From NCBI GenBank assembly GCA_021324595.1, contig JAJPIV010000104.1, positions 1 through 64,000 on the forward strand: 64,000 nucleotides of DNA. Direction: 5' to 3'. This stretch comes from Actinomycetota bacterium. GTDB taxonomy: Bacteria; Actinomycetota; Actinomycetes; Streptosporangiales; Streptosporangiaceae. Position numbers and translations under genes: made by a program. How positions within the stretch are numbered: position 1 is the first letter of the stretch; every line of letters begins with the position of its first letter. The notes beneath the pieces were generated by a model, which was not told the DNA's origin, searched no databases, and saw only the letters and a program-made list of their open reading frames with translations. Below, piece after piece: positions 8,468-16,732 of this stretch.

Positions 8468-8473
8468 TATAAT
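8468..8473 (+). promoter_or_regulatory. Consensus -10 box TATAAT for the binding-protein gene
   Basis: A perfect TATAAT is striking in DNA this GC-rich. Spacing puts the transcript start near 8480, about 38 bases before the GTG at 8518. No good -35 hexamer is seen at 8445-8450, which suggests dependence on an activator, perhaps acting through the palindrome just upstream. Confidence 0.5.
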
Positions 8474-8517
8474 CATCGGAACTTGCCACCCGCTTCAGCC
8501 TGCCCGAAGGAGCCCCG

Positions 8518-9546
8518 GTGAGGTTTGCACGGGCCGGAGCCCGCCCACAGCTGCGGCCGGCACGCATCAGGCCAGGGAGCGCGCTGCTCCTGGCGGCCGC
8601 CACGGCCGCGTCGCTCGCCGCCGGCTGCCAGGGTCCCGGCCGGGGTGGCGGCGGGCCCCAGGTCCCGATCACCGTGGCGGCCATTCGCGGGGTGGACAAC
8701 GCGCCGCTCTACTTCGGCGTGCGCAACGGCACGTTCGCCCGGGCCGGGCTGGATGTCACCATCCGCCAATTCGGCTCGGTGCCCCAGGAGCTGACCGCGC
8801 TCAGCAACGGCAGCGCGGACATCGCGGCCGGTGATTACGTCGACTTCTTCTACCAGGTCTCCAAGAGCAGCCATCCGTTCCTGCGGATCATCGCCGACGG
8901 CTACCACGCCGCGCCCGGGATGATCGAGGTGCTCACCTACCCGGGCTCGGGCATCACGTCGCCGCAGGGCCTGGTCCACCGCACGGTGGGAACGCCGCCC
9001 TCCCAGGGGATTCCGGTCGGCAGCGGCAGGCCATACAGCACCGAGACGCTCGCCGCCCAGTCCGTGCTCACCAATGACGGCGTCGACCCCACCCAGGTGA
9101 AGTGGCGGCCGATGCCGACCGCGGCGCTGATCGGCGCCCTCGCGGCGCACCGGGTCGCCGCGATCCTGGTGCCCGAGCCGTACATCTTCGAGGCCGAGAC
9201 CAGCATCGGCGCCATCCCGGTGCTCGACGCGGCCAGCGGCGCGACCGCGAGCCTGCCGCTGTCCGGCTACTTCGCCACCGCGTCCTTCATCCGCCAGCAC
9301 GCGCAGGCAGTGGCGGATTTCCAGGCGGCCCTTGAGCAGGCCCAGGCCGACGCCGCTCTCGCCACGCCAGTGCGCTCGGAGCTGGCGACCCAGCCGGGCA
9401 TGACCCGGCAGGCCGCCGAGCTGATCACGCTCGGCGACTACCCGACCTCGCTGAACGTCGGCAGCATCGCCCGGGTGGCCAGCCTGATGTTCAACTTCGA
9501 GATGCTGACCCCCGCGATCAACGTGTCCAGCCTGGTCGTCCGCTGA
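8518..9546 (+). CDS. ABC transporter substrate-binding lipoprotein (NMT1/SsuA/ThiY-like)
   Basis: The 342-residue protein begins with a basic N-region and hydrophobic stretch ending in a lipobox (SLAAGC), so it is probably a membrane-anchored lipoprotein. The mature part resembles NMT1/SsuA-type periplasmic-binding proteins, with PLYFGVRNGTFARAGLDV and NGSADIAAGDYVDFFY segments. Such proteins bind sulfonates, thiamine precursors or nitrate-like ligands; the ligand cannot be read from sequence. GTG 8518 follows an AAGGAG ribosome-binding site. No permease or ATPase gene is adjacent, so this is an orphan binding protein. Confidence 0.75.
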   Translation: MRFARAGARPQLRPARIRPGSALLLAAATAASLAAGCQGPGRGGGGPQVPITVAAIRGVDNAPLYFGVRNGTFARAGLDVTIRQFGSVPQELTALSNGSADIAAGDYVDFFYQVSKSSHPFLRIIADGYHAAPGMIEVLTYPGSGITSPQGLVHRTVGTPPSQGIPVGSGRPYSTETLAAQSVLTNDGVDPTQVKWRPMPTAALIGALAAHRVAAILVPEPYIFEAETSIGAIPVLDAASGATASLPLSGYFATASFIRQHAQAVADFQAALEQAQADAALATPVRSELATQPGMTRQAAELITLGDYPTSLNVGSIARVASLMFNFEMLTPAINVSSLVVR

Positions 9547-9556
9547 GCTTGACTCT

Positions 9557-9598
9557 GTACCTGCGTTCTCCGGCCCGGTACCTGCGTTCTCAGGCCCG
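9557..9598. repeat. 21-bp tandem duplication
   Basis: Two adjacent copies of a 21-base unit beginning GTACCTGCGTTCTC differ at one base (C or A at unit position 15). It lies just after the binding-protein gene and at the broken end of a transposase scrap, reading as a duplicated 7-residue GPENAGT in the minus frame. Confidence 0.85.
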
Positions 9599-9670
9599 GC
9601 CAGCTCATCCGCCCGCGCGGTGAAGCGGCCGTGCAGCTCACGGCGGAACGCGGCCAGGCGGCCCAGCGTG
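9599..9670 (-). pseudogene. Short scrap of an IS701-like transposase N-terminus
   Basis: The minus strand encodes LAAFRRELHGRFTARADEL, very similar to the opening of actinobacterial IS701-type transposases, where an FRRELxxCxTxRADALFELxDA pattern is common (from memory). The match stops after about 20 residues at the 21-base duplication. No other part of the element is recognisable, so this is a relic or a chance match. Confidence 0.35.
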
Positions 9671-9993
9671 GCACGCCGGACCTCAGCGCCGCCACCGCGC
9701 TCCGCGCCAGGCCCGACATCTCCCCGGCCCATGCCAGGCTGTACGCCACGGCCACGGCCTTGGCCTTCACGTTCTCGCTGCGAACCCGAAGATCATCATG
9801 CGGTGGCCGCGTCACGTCACGGCGACACACCGGACAAGACCGGCGATCTCAGAAAGCTGGACGCCAGAGGTTCAGCAACAAGCTGAGGCGGGAAGCACGC
9901 CCGCTCCCTCGCAGGGCACGGGCCCGCTCCTCGCGGGGTGCCCGCCCGCCATCGCAGGGCGCCGCGCCCCCTTTCCCCGGCAGCAGGGCCCCG
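9671..9993. other. Non-coding stretch with no recognised gene
   Basis: Open frames exist on both strands, but none has protein-like composition or a recognisable domain. The right part (9900-9990) is rich in loosely repeated CGCAGGG-type words. It separates the transposase scrap from the end of the minus-strand lipoprotein gene. Confidence 0.4.
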
Positions 9994-11268
9994 TCAGGTT
10001 CCCCACACCGGCTTGGGGTAGAGCATCTTGACCGATCCCGGGAAGCCGACCGGCAGCACCTGCACGAAGTTGCCGTTCTGCCACTGGGAGACGAAGCCGG
10101 TGGCCAGGTTGTTCCGGCCGAGCGAGTCGAAGAGCACCGGTCCCTGGACCGTCTGCAACGGGGTCTTCAGGCCATGCAGGTACCTGATGATCGCGGCGTT
10201 GCTGGTGCCGTGCGTGGCCCGTTCCGCGTCCGCGGCGACCTCGCCCACCGAGAACGCCTCGGCCACGTCCGCGTTGACGTCCGCGTCGGTGCCGCCGTAC
10301 TTGGCGATGTACTCCTCGACCATGGCGGTGCTCAGCGCGTTCGCGTAGCTGCCGTACCAGCCGGTCGGCACCATCATCCCGTTGGCGTTCGCCTTGCCGA
10401 CCGGGTTGAGGAACGCCTGCCCCTGGTCGGGCCCGGAGGCGGCGATGAACAGCTTGGGCGTGTAGTGCTGCTGCTCGAACACCTGCATGAAGGTGGCGAC
10501 GGTCGGCACGTCGGTGGAGCCGAGCACCACGATCTGCGCGCCCGAGGCCGCGACCGCCTCGGCCGGCTTCTTGTAGGCGGACTGCTTCTCCGGGAAGACC
10601 CGGTAGTACACGGTCCTGATGCCGAGCTGGGACAGCGCCCGCTTGGCCTCCTGGACGGCCGGGGTCGCGAACGGGTCGTCGGCGCTCGGGTACGCGGCGG
10701 TCTTCGGCCGTGCGCTCGGCGGCAGTGAGGCCAGCCAGTTCACCAGCGGCTTCATGTAGTCGATGACCGGCAGGCTCGGGTCGAACACATTGTGGTGCTT
10801 CTCGTTCGACGGCGCCGTGAACACCGTCTCCGCGCCGCCCGCGCCCTCGATCATCGCGTAGCCGTACTTGGCGGCCTCGGGCGCCGCCTGCGCGGTCAGC
10901 AGGGAGGAGAACGGGCCGAACGTCAGGGCGACATGGTCGACGGTGATCAGCCGCTGGTAGTCGGTGACGACCTTGGTCGGCGAGCTGTTGTCGTTGAGGA
11001 TGATCAGCTTGACCGGCCTGCCGAGCAGCCCGCCGTGCGCGTTCACGTCGCTCTGCCAGAGCCGGTACCCCTGCTCGAACGCCACCCCGTCGGCCTGGAA
11101 CATGCCGGTCAGCGGCAGCGATATCCCGATCACGATCGGCTGGGCGCCGGATGCGGCTGATCCGCCGGCGACGCCGCCGGTTCCGCAGCCCGCGAGCGGG
11201 AGAGCGGCGGCGATGGCCGTGGCTGCCAGGAGTGATGCGCGGCGCCGAGGTCTCATTGGCCAGATCAT
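9994..11268 (-). CDS. ABC transporter substrate-binding lipoprotein (branched-chain amino-acid type)
   Basis: A 424-residue type I periplasmic-binding protein of the Leu/Ile/Val family. Signal region MRPRRRASLLAATAIAAALP is followed by lipobox LAGC. The mature part starts with PIVIGISLPLTGMFQADG and contains LLGRPVKLIILNDNSSP and VALTFGPFSSLLT, characteristic of this family. ATG 11268 is chosen because GGAGGGG precedes it; a second ATG at 11256 directly precedes the signal peptide. As with the preceding lipoprotein, no permease or ATPase genes accompany it. The ligand could be an amino acid, amide, urea or aromatic acid. Confidence 0.8.
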   Translation of the reverse strand: MIWPMRPRRRASLLAATAIAAALPLAGCGTGGVAGGSAASGAQPIVIGISLPLTGMFQADGVAFEQGYRLWQSDVNAHGGLLGRPVKLIILNDNSSPTKVVTDYQRLITVDHVALTFGPFSSLLTAQAAPEAAKYGYAMIEGAGGAETVFTAPSNEKHHNVFDPSLPVIDYMKPLVNWLASLPPSARPKTAAYPSADDPFATPAVQEAKRALSQLGIRTVYYRVFPEKQSAYKKPAEAVAASGAQIVVLGSTDVPTVATFMQVFEQQHYTPKLFIAASGPDQGQAFLNPVGKANANGMMVPTGWYGSYANALSTAMVEEYIAKYGGTDADVNADVAEAFSVGEVAADAERATHGTSNAAIIRYLHGLKTPLQTVQGPVLFDSLGRNNLATGFVSQWQNGNFVQVLPVGFPGSVKMLYPKPVWGT

Positions 11269-11541
11269 CCTTCCCCTCCACGCGGTGGCGTTCCCAGCCG
11301 GCCGCCCGCCCGCGGCGCCGCCCGGACGCCGAGCGCCTGCGGGGAAGGGCACGCAGAGCCTGCCGCGCGGCCATCGGCCTGGCGCCCGCCGGGTGAGCGG
11401 GTCACGCCGCCGGCCGCCGCATGCCGCGCTGGGCTTGCCATGCCGTCTGGCGCACGCGACGCGCGCCGCCGCGCGGTCGCTCGGTGGGGCTACCATACTG
11501 CACCTTTGCGCAGATAAGCCCGCCCAACGGCGAAAGCGGGG

Positions 11542-12705
11542 CTATCTCGCCAGGCCGAGCTCGCGTGCGATGATGAGCCGCTGGACCTCCGAGGTCCCCT
11601 CGCCGATCTCCAGCACCTTCGCATCGCGGTAGAAGCGCGCGACGGGGAACTCGTTCATGTACCCGTAGCCGCCGAAGACCTGCGTGGCGTCGCGCGCGTT
11701 CGCCATCGCCGCGTCCGACGCGGTCAGCTTGGCGATCGCCGCGGCCTTCTTGACCGGCTCTCCAGCCACCAGCCGGGCGGCCGCGTCCCACCACGCCAGC
11801 CGGGCGGTGGTCGCCCGGGCCTCCATGTCAGCGATCTTGAACTGGATCGCCTGGTAGTGGCCGATCGCGTGGCCGAACGCGGTCCGCTCCCCCGCGTACC
11901 GCACGCTCTCATCCACGCAGCCCTGGGCCAGCCCGGCCGCCAGCGCCGCGATCGCGATCCTGCCCTCGTCCAGGATGCGCAGGAACTGCGCGTAGCCGCG
12001 GCCCCGCTCACCGAGCAGGTTGCCGTGCGGCACCCGGCACCCGGAGAACGACAGCTCCCTGGTGTCCGAGGCGCGCCAGCCGATCTTGGAGTATTCCCGT
12101 CCCACGGCCAGTCCCGGCGTGCCCGCCGGCACCATGATCGAGGAGATCTCGGGCCGGCCGTGCGGTCCCGCCCGGCCGGTGATCGCCAGCACCGTGATCA
12201 CCGAGGTGATCGAGGTGCCGGAGTTGGTGATGAACGACTTGCTCCCGTCGATCACCCAGTCCCCGCCGTCCAGCCGCGCGGTGGTGCGCATGCCGCCGGG
12301 GATGTCCGAGCCGCCCCCAGGCTCGGTGAGGCCGAACGCGGCCAGCCGTTCCCCGGCCAGCAGCGGCGGCAGCCACGCGGCGCGCTGCTCGGGCGTCCCG
12401 AACAGGAAGATGGGCATCGCCCCGAGGGCCACCGCGGCCTCCAGCGTGATCGCCACCGAGGAGTCCACCCGGCCGAGCTCGTGCAGCGCCAGGCAGAACG
12501 CGAAGTAATCGCCGCCCATGCCGCCGTGCTCCTCGGGGAACGGCAGCCCGAACAGCCCGAGCTTGCCCATCTTCGCCACGATCTCGTACGGGAACTCGCC
12601 CCGCTCGTAGTAGCCGCCGATCACCGGGGCGACCGCGTCCGTGGCGAACTCCCGGACCGTCCGTCGGAGAGCCTCATGCTCGTCATTGAGTCTGAAGCCG
12701 ATCAC
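11542..12705 (-). CDS. Acyl-CoA dehydrogenase
   Basis: A 387-residue FAD-dependent acyl-CoA dehydrogenase of full length. Visible family segments are FGLTEPGGGSDIPGG (about 130-145), WVIDGSKSFITNSGT, QVFGGYGYMNEFPV and, near the end, EIGEGTSEVQRLIIAREL; the Glu in the last segment is at the usual catalytic position of the isovaleryl/short-chain group. It would oxidise an acyl-CoA to the 2,3-enoyl-CoA and pass electrons to ETF. The chain-length preference is not evident. GTG 12705 lies 6 bases from a TAGCAT -10 box, implying a leaderless mRNA. Confidence 0.92.
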   Translation of the reverse strand: MIGFRLNDEHEALRRTVREFATDAVAPVIGGYYERGEFPYEIVAKMGKLGLFGLPFPEEHGGMGGDYFAFCLALHELGRVDSSVAITLEAAVALGAMPIFLFGTPEQRAAWLPPLLAGERLAAFGLTEPGGGSDIPGGMRTTARLDGGDWVIDGSKSFITNSGTSITSVITVLAITGRAGPHGRPEISSIMVPAGTPGLAVGREYSKIGWRASDTRELSFSGCRVPHGNLLGERGRGYAQFLRILDEGRIAIAALAAGLAQGCVDESVRYAGERTAFGHAIGHYQAIQFKIADMEARATTARLAWWDAAARLVAGEPVKKAAAIAKLTASDAAMANARDATQVFGGYGYMNEFPVARFYRDAKVLEIGEGTSEVQRLIIARELGLAR

Positions 12706-12711
12706 GGTGCG

Positions 12712-12717
12712 ATGCTA
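12712..12717 (-). promoter_or_regulatory. -10 box TAGCAT of a leaderless acyl-CoA dehydrogenase mRNA
   Basis: On the minus strand TAGCAT fits the actinobacterial TANNNT -10 pattern and ends 6 bases before the GTG at 12705, the spacing expected when transcription begins at the start codon. No ribosome-binding site is present. Confidence 0.45.
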
Positions 12718-12740
12718 CCGGCCCGTCACCGGGCCGGCGC

Positions 12741-12746
12741 TAGGCT
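12741..12746 (+). promoter_or_regulatory. -10 box TAGGCT of a leaderless FHA-protein mRNA
   Basis: TAGGCT (TANNNT) ends 6 bases before the ATG at 12753. With the mirror-image arrangement for the acyl-CoA dehydrogenase gene, the two start codons lie only 47 bases apart and the promoters must overlap upstream of their -10 boxes. Confidence 0.45.
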
Positions 12747-12752
12747 GAGGGC

Positions 12753-13253
12753 ATGGTGACCTGTCCGGCCTGCGCCGCCCACGTCGGCCCCAACGACCTG
12801 ATCTGCTTCACCTGCGGGGCCAACCTGCCGATGTCGGATGTCGCCGACGATGAGCCGCTTCCCGTGACCGTCGCGCAGAAGGCCATCTCGGCCGACAGGG
12901 CGCGCACGATCTCCTCCGCCGTGCTGCGGATCAGCTTCCCGGCCGGGGACGTGGAGGTCCCGGCCGGCACGTCCGTGCTGCTCGGCCGCGATCCTGCCGA
13001 GTCGCTCGTCGCCGCCGCGTTCGAGGGGTGCGAGAACGTCTCGCGGCGCCACGCGACGGTCACGGTCGACGACCACGGCCACGCCACGATCCGGGACGAG
13101 CACTCGACGAACGGCACGTTCGTCAACGGCGACCGGCTGCTGCCCGGCATCGAGGTCCGGCTGGTGGACGGCGACACCGTGCGGCTGGCCGCCGACGTGA
13201 CCGGGCGGGTCGCGATCCCGCACGCCGAGCCCGATCCGGCGGCGCTGGCCTAG
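12753..13253 (+). CDS. Zinc-ribbon FHA-domain protein
   Basis: 166 residues. The N-terminus is a zinc ribbon, Cys4-x2-Cys7 and Cys18-x2-Cys21. A linker follows, then an FHA domain (about 65-150) with the phosphothreonine-binding hallmarks SVLLGRDP, NVSRRHATV and STNGTFVNGDRL. FHA domains bind phosphothreonine peptides, so the protein is likely an adaptor downstream of a Ser/Thr kinase; no kinase gene is nearby. It ends 17 bases from a convergent hypothetical gene. Confidence 0.88.
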   Translation: MVTCPACAAHVGPNDLICFTCGANLPMSDVADDEPLPVTVAQKAISADRARTISSAVLRISFPAGDVEVPAGTSVLLGRDPAESLVAAAFEGCENVSRRHATVTVDDHGHATIRDEHSTNGTFVNGDRLLPGIEVRLVDGDTVRLAADVTGRVAIPHAEPDPAALA

Positions 13254-13269
13254 CGGACCCAGGGCACGA

Positions 13270-13866
13270 TCATGCCGGCGGCTGCTCCGCCCGGCGCGCG
13301 AACCAGGGCAGGCCCGCCTCGCCTGCCAGGAACCACGGCCGGTACGGGCCGTCCGGTGGCGGGGTCCCGGCCAGCCCGGCCCGCTCGCCCGCCGGTTGCC
13401 ATCCCCAGCCGGGCGAGTCACGCCCCGGCCCCGTCGGCGCGCCAGGACCGCCCAGCGGCCAGCCCCGGCCGGCTGCCCCGGACGCAGCCGTCCAGTCCCC
13501 GGCGTGCCAGTCCCCGGCGTGCCAGTCCCCGGCGTCCCCGTGCCCGGCGTGCCAGTCCCCGGCGTCCCCGTGCCCGGCGTCCCCGCCCATCGCATCCGTG
13601 CCCGCGGCCATCGGGCCCGCGGCCTCCGCCGCCCGGCCGCGGGAGCGCACCCGGTCCGGCGCCGACGGATGGTTGGCGCCGAGGCCCTCCAGCCGCCGCC
13701 GCAGCTCGCCGAGGAGCTCATCGGGCTCCCGGGCGCGCCCATCCGGCACCCACGCCCGCCGGTCCGGCCCCCACGCCCGCCGGTCCGGCGGGCCGACCTC
13801 GCCCATGTCCGCATCGCCTGGCCGGGCCCGCCGCGCGGGCGGGCACGGCCCGTCCATCGCCCGCAT
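13270..13866 (-). CDS. Hypothetical protein with Gly-Asp-Trp-His repeats
   Basis: I do not recognise this 198-residue protein. It begins with low-complexity sequence, has one helical stretch DELLGELRRRLEGLGANHPS (about 55-74), then a repeat block made of GDAGH and GDWHA units, then a Gly/Pro-rich tail with YRPWFLAGEAGLPWF. The conserved-looking ends suggest a real gene, and the middle block is encoded by a 15-base tandem array. Start ATG 13866 is the best available, with no clear ribosome-binding site; ATG 13857 is equally possible. Opposite-strand frames here are shadows of the repeat. Confidence 0.45.
   Translation of the reverse strand: MRAMDGPCPPARRARPGDADMGEVGPPDRRAWGPDRRAWVPDGRAREPDELLGELRRRLEGLGANHPSAPDRVRSRGRAAEAAGPMAAGTDAMGGDAGHGDAGDWHAGHGDAGDWHAGDWHAGDWTAASGAAGRGWPLGGPGAPTGPGRDSPGWGWQPAGERAGLAGTPPPDGPYRPWFLAGEAGLPWFARRAEQPPA
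13492..13584. repeat. 15-bp tandem array, about six units
   Basis: Six consecutive 15-base units of the type CCAGTCCCCGGCGTG, alternating with CCCGTGCCCGGCGTC variants, lie inside the minus-strand hypothetical gene and give its five-residue repeats. Because the unit is a multiple of three, copy-number change would lengthen or shorten the protein without frameshift. Confidence 0.9.
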
Positions 13867-14056
13867 GGTCAGATTCTGCCCGCTGGCGCGGGTGCGCGGG
13901 AGCCGTCCCCGCACGGCGCGCGGACCCGCCGCGCGCGGGCCGACGTCGCGCTCCCGAGCGCGGGGCGCCCGGCAACGTCGCCTCGCCAGCTCTTTGTCCG
14001 GATGCGTGATCATGGCATGATGCGCGCAGGTCTCAGTGACGACAGGGGAGGACGCA

Positions 14057-15532
14057 GTGACCCATGCCGGACTCAGACGGAACGCCATCGGCCTGCGCGA
14101 GGTCCTGTTCCAGAGCATCACCGACATGGCACCCGGCGCCGCGATCGCGGCGTCGATCCCGGCGGGAGTCGCCTTCGCCGGCGGTTCCCTGCCGCTGGCC
14201 GTCGTGTTCGCCCTGATCGCCTGCCTGTTCTCGGCGTGGAGCATCGGCGAGCTCGCGCGCGAGCTGCCCGCCGCCGGATCGATGGCCACGTACGCGGCGC
14301 GCGGCATCCATCCCGCGGCCGGCTTCCTCGTCGCCTGGGGATACGTCCTGGTGGGCTGGCTGATCCCGCCGCTCGTGCTCACCCAGCTCGGGTTCACGGT
14401 GGCCACCACCTTGCACGATGAGATCTCGGGCTACCCGGCGAACCTGTGGTGGCCATGGGCCGTCCTCGGAGCGCTGATCGTGTTCGCCGTCGGCTACGCC
14501 GGCATCCAGACCTCGGCGAGGTTCGGCACGATCCTCGGGATCTTCGAGATCGCGGTCTTCGTGGTCATGGGCTTCCTGCTCATCGTCCACGCCGGGAGCC
14601 GCAACACGCTCTCGGTGTTCACGACCCGCTACACGCCGCCGGGATTCCGCGGCCTGTCCGGCGTGATCGCCGGATCGGTGTTCACCATCCTGGCCTTCGG
14701 CGGCTTCGAGAGCGCGGGCCCGCTCGCCGAGGAGGCCCGCAACCCGCGGCGCACGGTGCGGCTCGCCATCCTGCTCGCGACCCTGTCGATCGGGGCGCTG
14801 TACGTCTTCACGACGTACGCCGCGGACGTCGCGTTCGGCCCGGCCGGATTCACCGGCTTCACCACCGGTACCGGCAACGCCTCGTGGGAGGGCCTGGCCA
14901 GGGCGTTCTACGGCCTGTTCTGGATCCTGGTCTTCCTCGCCATCGTGAACTCCACGATCGCCAACTCCAACGCCGGCGTGAACGTGTCCAGCCGGACCGC
15001 GTTCGCCATGGGCCGGATCCGCGCGTTCCCGCCCTTCCTCGGCGTGGTCAGCGCCAGGCACCGCTCGCCGGTCAACGCGATCATCCTGGCCACGGTGATC
15101 ACGCTCGGCGTCACCCTGGGCCTGGGCGCCGGCTACGGCCCCGGCACGTCGTTCGCGATGATCGGCACCGCGCTGGTGATCGTGCTCGTGGCGGTCTACA
15201 TACTCATGAACGTGGCCTGCATCGGGTTCTTCGCCCGGAGCCGGGCCCACCGATTCAGCCCGGTGTCGCACCTGCTGGTCCCGGTGCTCGGCATAGCCGC
15301 GTTCATTCCCGCCTGGTGCAGCGGCGCGGGGATCAAGATCCCCGGGGCGAGCTTCATCTCGCCGCTGACCCCCCCGCTGAGCTACATGGGCCCGGCGGTC
15401 GGCGCGTGGATGGTCCTCGGCGTCATCTACCTTGCCTACCTGTACCTGAGGGACCCGCGGCGGGTCACGCAGGTGGGCCTGGTGCACCTGGACGCTCCGG
15501 CCGACGCGTCCACCCGTAAGGTGACGACATGA
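14057..15532 (+). CDS. APC-family amino-acid/amide permease
   Basis: A 491-residue integral membrane protein with about 12 hydrophobic segments. Near the N-terminus AIGLREVLFQSITDMAPGAA and later GGFESAGPLAEEARNPRR are typical of the APC superfamily (amino acid-polyamine-organocation transporters). GTG 14057 is chosen because AGGGGAGG lies a few bases upstream; a GTG at 14036 in the same frame has no such signal. The stop codon overlaps the ATG of the acetamidase gene (ATGA), so the permease likely imports the substrate, or exports or re-imports the product, of that enzyme. Confidence 0.88.
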   Translation: MTHAGLRRNAIGLREVLFQSITDMAPGAAIAASIPAGVAFAGGSLPLAVVFALIACLFSAWSIGELARELPAAGSMATYAARGIHPAAGFLVAWGYVLVGWLIPPLVLTQLGFTVATTLHDEISGYPANLWWPWAVLGALIVFAVGYAGIQTSARFGTILGIFEIAVFVVMGFLLIVHAGSRNTLSVFTTRYTPPGFRGLSGVIAGSVFTILAFGGFESAGPLAEEARNPRRTVRLAILLATLSIGALYVFTTYAADVAFGPAGFTGFTTGTGNASWEGLARAFYGLFWILVFLAIVNSTIANSNAGVNVSSRTAFAMGRIRAFPPFLGVVSARHRSPVNAIILATVITLGVTLGLGAGYGPGTSFAMIGTALVIVLVAVYILMNVACIGFFARSRAHRFSPVSHLLVPVLGIAAFIPAWCSGAGIKIPGASFISPLTPPLSYMGPAVGAWMVLGVIYLAYLYLRDPRRVTQVGLVHLDAPADASTRKVTT

Positions 15533-16545
15533 GCGACCTTGAGGTGATCAGCTTCCGGCCGGAGCCCGGCCAGTACGCCTGGACGTTCGGCGGCGTCGCG
15601 CCGGTCGCCCGGGTGCGCGCCCCCGCCGTGCTGGAGGTCTACACCGAGGATGCCTTCGCCGGGCGGGTGCGCAGCGAGAATGACCTGGTCTCACAGGTCT
15701 GCCAGTTCCCGTTCGTGAACCCCCAGACCGGCCCGTTCTACATCGAGGGCGCCGAGCCCGGTGACACCGTCGCCGTGCACTTCGTCTCGATCACCCCGGC
15801 CAGGGACTGGGGCGCCTCGACCACGATCCCGCTGTTCGGGGCGCTGACCGGGACCCACGCCACCGCGCTCCTGAACGACCCGCTGCCGGAGCTGGTGTGG
15901 ATGTACCAGCTCGACCGGTCCGCGAACACGTGCCGGTTCACGGCGCGCCACGGCGAGTTCACCGTGGACCTGCCGATGAACCCGATGCACGGGACCGTCG
16001 GCGTCGCGCCGGCCAACCTCGAGGCGCGCAGCGCGCTGGTGCCCGACGCGTTCGGCGGGAACATGGACACCCCCGAGATGCGCGCGGGCACCACCTGCTA
16101 CCTGGGGGTGAACGTCGAAGGCGCGCTGCTGTCGCTGGGAGACGGCCACGCCCGGCAGGGCGAGGGCGAGACCTGCGGGGTGGCGGTGGAGACCGCGATG
16201 AACACGGTCATGGTGGTGGACCTGATCAAGGGTGTCCCCTGCCCGTGGCCGCGGCTGGAGACCGACGAGCACATCATGACCGCGGGCTCGGCCAGGCCCC
16301 TGGAGGACGCGTTCCGCATCGCCCAGACCGAGCTGGTGCTCTGGCTGGCCGGGCAGTACGGACTGCACCCGATGGACGCCTACCAGCTCGTCAGCCAGGC
16401 CGTCGAGGCCCCGCTGGCGAACGTCGTCGATGTGAACTACACCTCCGTCGCCAGGCTGCCCAAGCGGTACCTGCCGGCGGGCGAGCTGATGGGAGGGGCG
16501 CACGCCAGGCTCCGCGAGCTCGGCCGCCAGCACTCGGGCGGCTGA
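15529..16545 (+). CDS. Acetamidase/formamidase family protein
   Basis: 338 residues, matching the FmdA/AmdA family, which hydrolyses formamide, acetamide or related short amides to ammonia and the acid. Visible family segments are FVNPQTGPFYIEGAEPGD, NPMHGTVGVAP and the Gly/His-containing LSLGDGHARQGEGE, which carries probable metal ligands. It is translationally coupled to the upstream APC permease through a 4-base overlap. The pair suggests use of a small amide or amine as nitrogen source. The exact substrate is not evident. Confidence 0.9.
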   Translation: MSDLEVISFRPEPGQYAWTFGGVAPVARVRAPAVLEVYTEDAFAGRVRSENDLVSQVCQFPFVNPQTGPFYIEGAEPGDTVAVHFVSITPARDWGASTTIPLFGALTGTHATALLNDPLPELVWMYQLDRSANTCRFTARHGEFTVDLPMNPMHGTVGVAPANLEARSALVPDAFGGNMDTPEMRAGTTCYLGVNVEGALLSLGDGHARQGEGETCGVAVETAMNTVMVVDLIKGVPCPWPRLETDEHIMTAGSARPLEDAFRIAQTELVLWLAGQYGLHPMDAYQLVSQAVEAPLANVVDVNYTSVARLPKRYLPAGELMGGAHARLRELGRQHSGG

Positions 16546-16732
16546 CCAGGCCCTGGCGCGGGCAGCCCGAGGAAGCGCAGCACGTCCGCCCCGTCCGCCC
16601 GCAGCGCGCCGGCGAACGGCGGAGCACGCCGCCTGCTCCCGGCCGACGACCGGCCCTCGCGCCACGCGCCGCTCGGCCGTGGCCCGGCCGAGCAGGTGGA
16701 CCATGCAGCGCCGCGCGACCACGCCTGCCTGC
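16546..16732. other. Intergenic stretch, nothing recognised
   Basis: No supported gene or clear signal between the end of the formamidase gene and the truncated phosphoesterase fragment. Confidence 0.4.

Noticed and set aside
8473-9732. Minus-strand 419-codon open frame across the binding-protein gene
   Set aside because: Only its first part (the transposase-like scrap) resembles a protein; the rest is the antisense of the lipoprotein gene.
13492-13584. Short regular repeats as a possible CRISPR array
   Set aside because: Units are directly adjacent without unique spacers, so this is a tandem repeat; the same holds for 45413-45478, 54492-54551 and 57735-57806.
13396-14421. Plus-strand open frame with Val-Pro-Gly repeats
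   Set aside because: The Pro/Val/Gly repeat arises from reading the 15-base array in the other strand; it lacks a start signal and conserved ends, and it collides with the permease gene.
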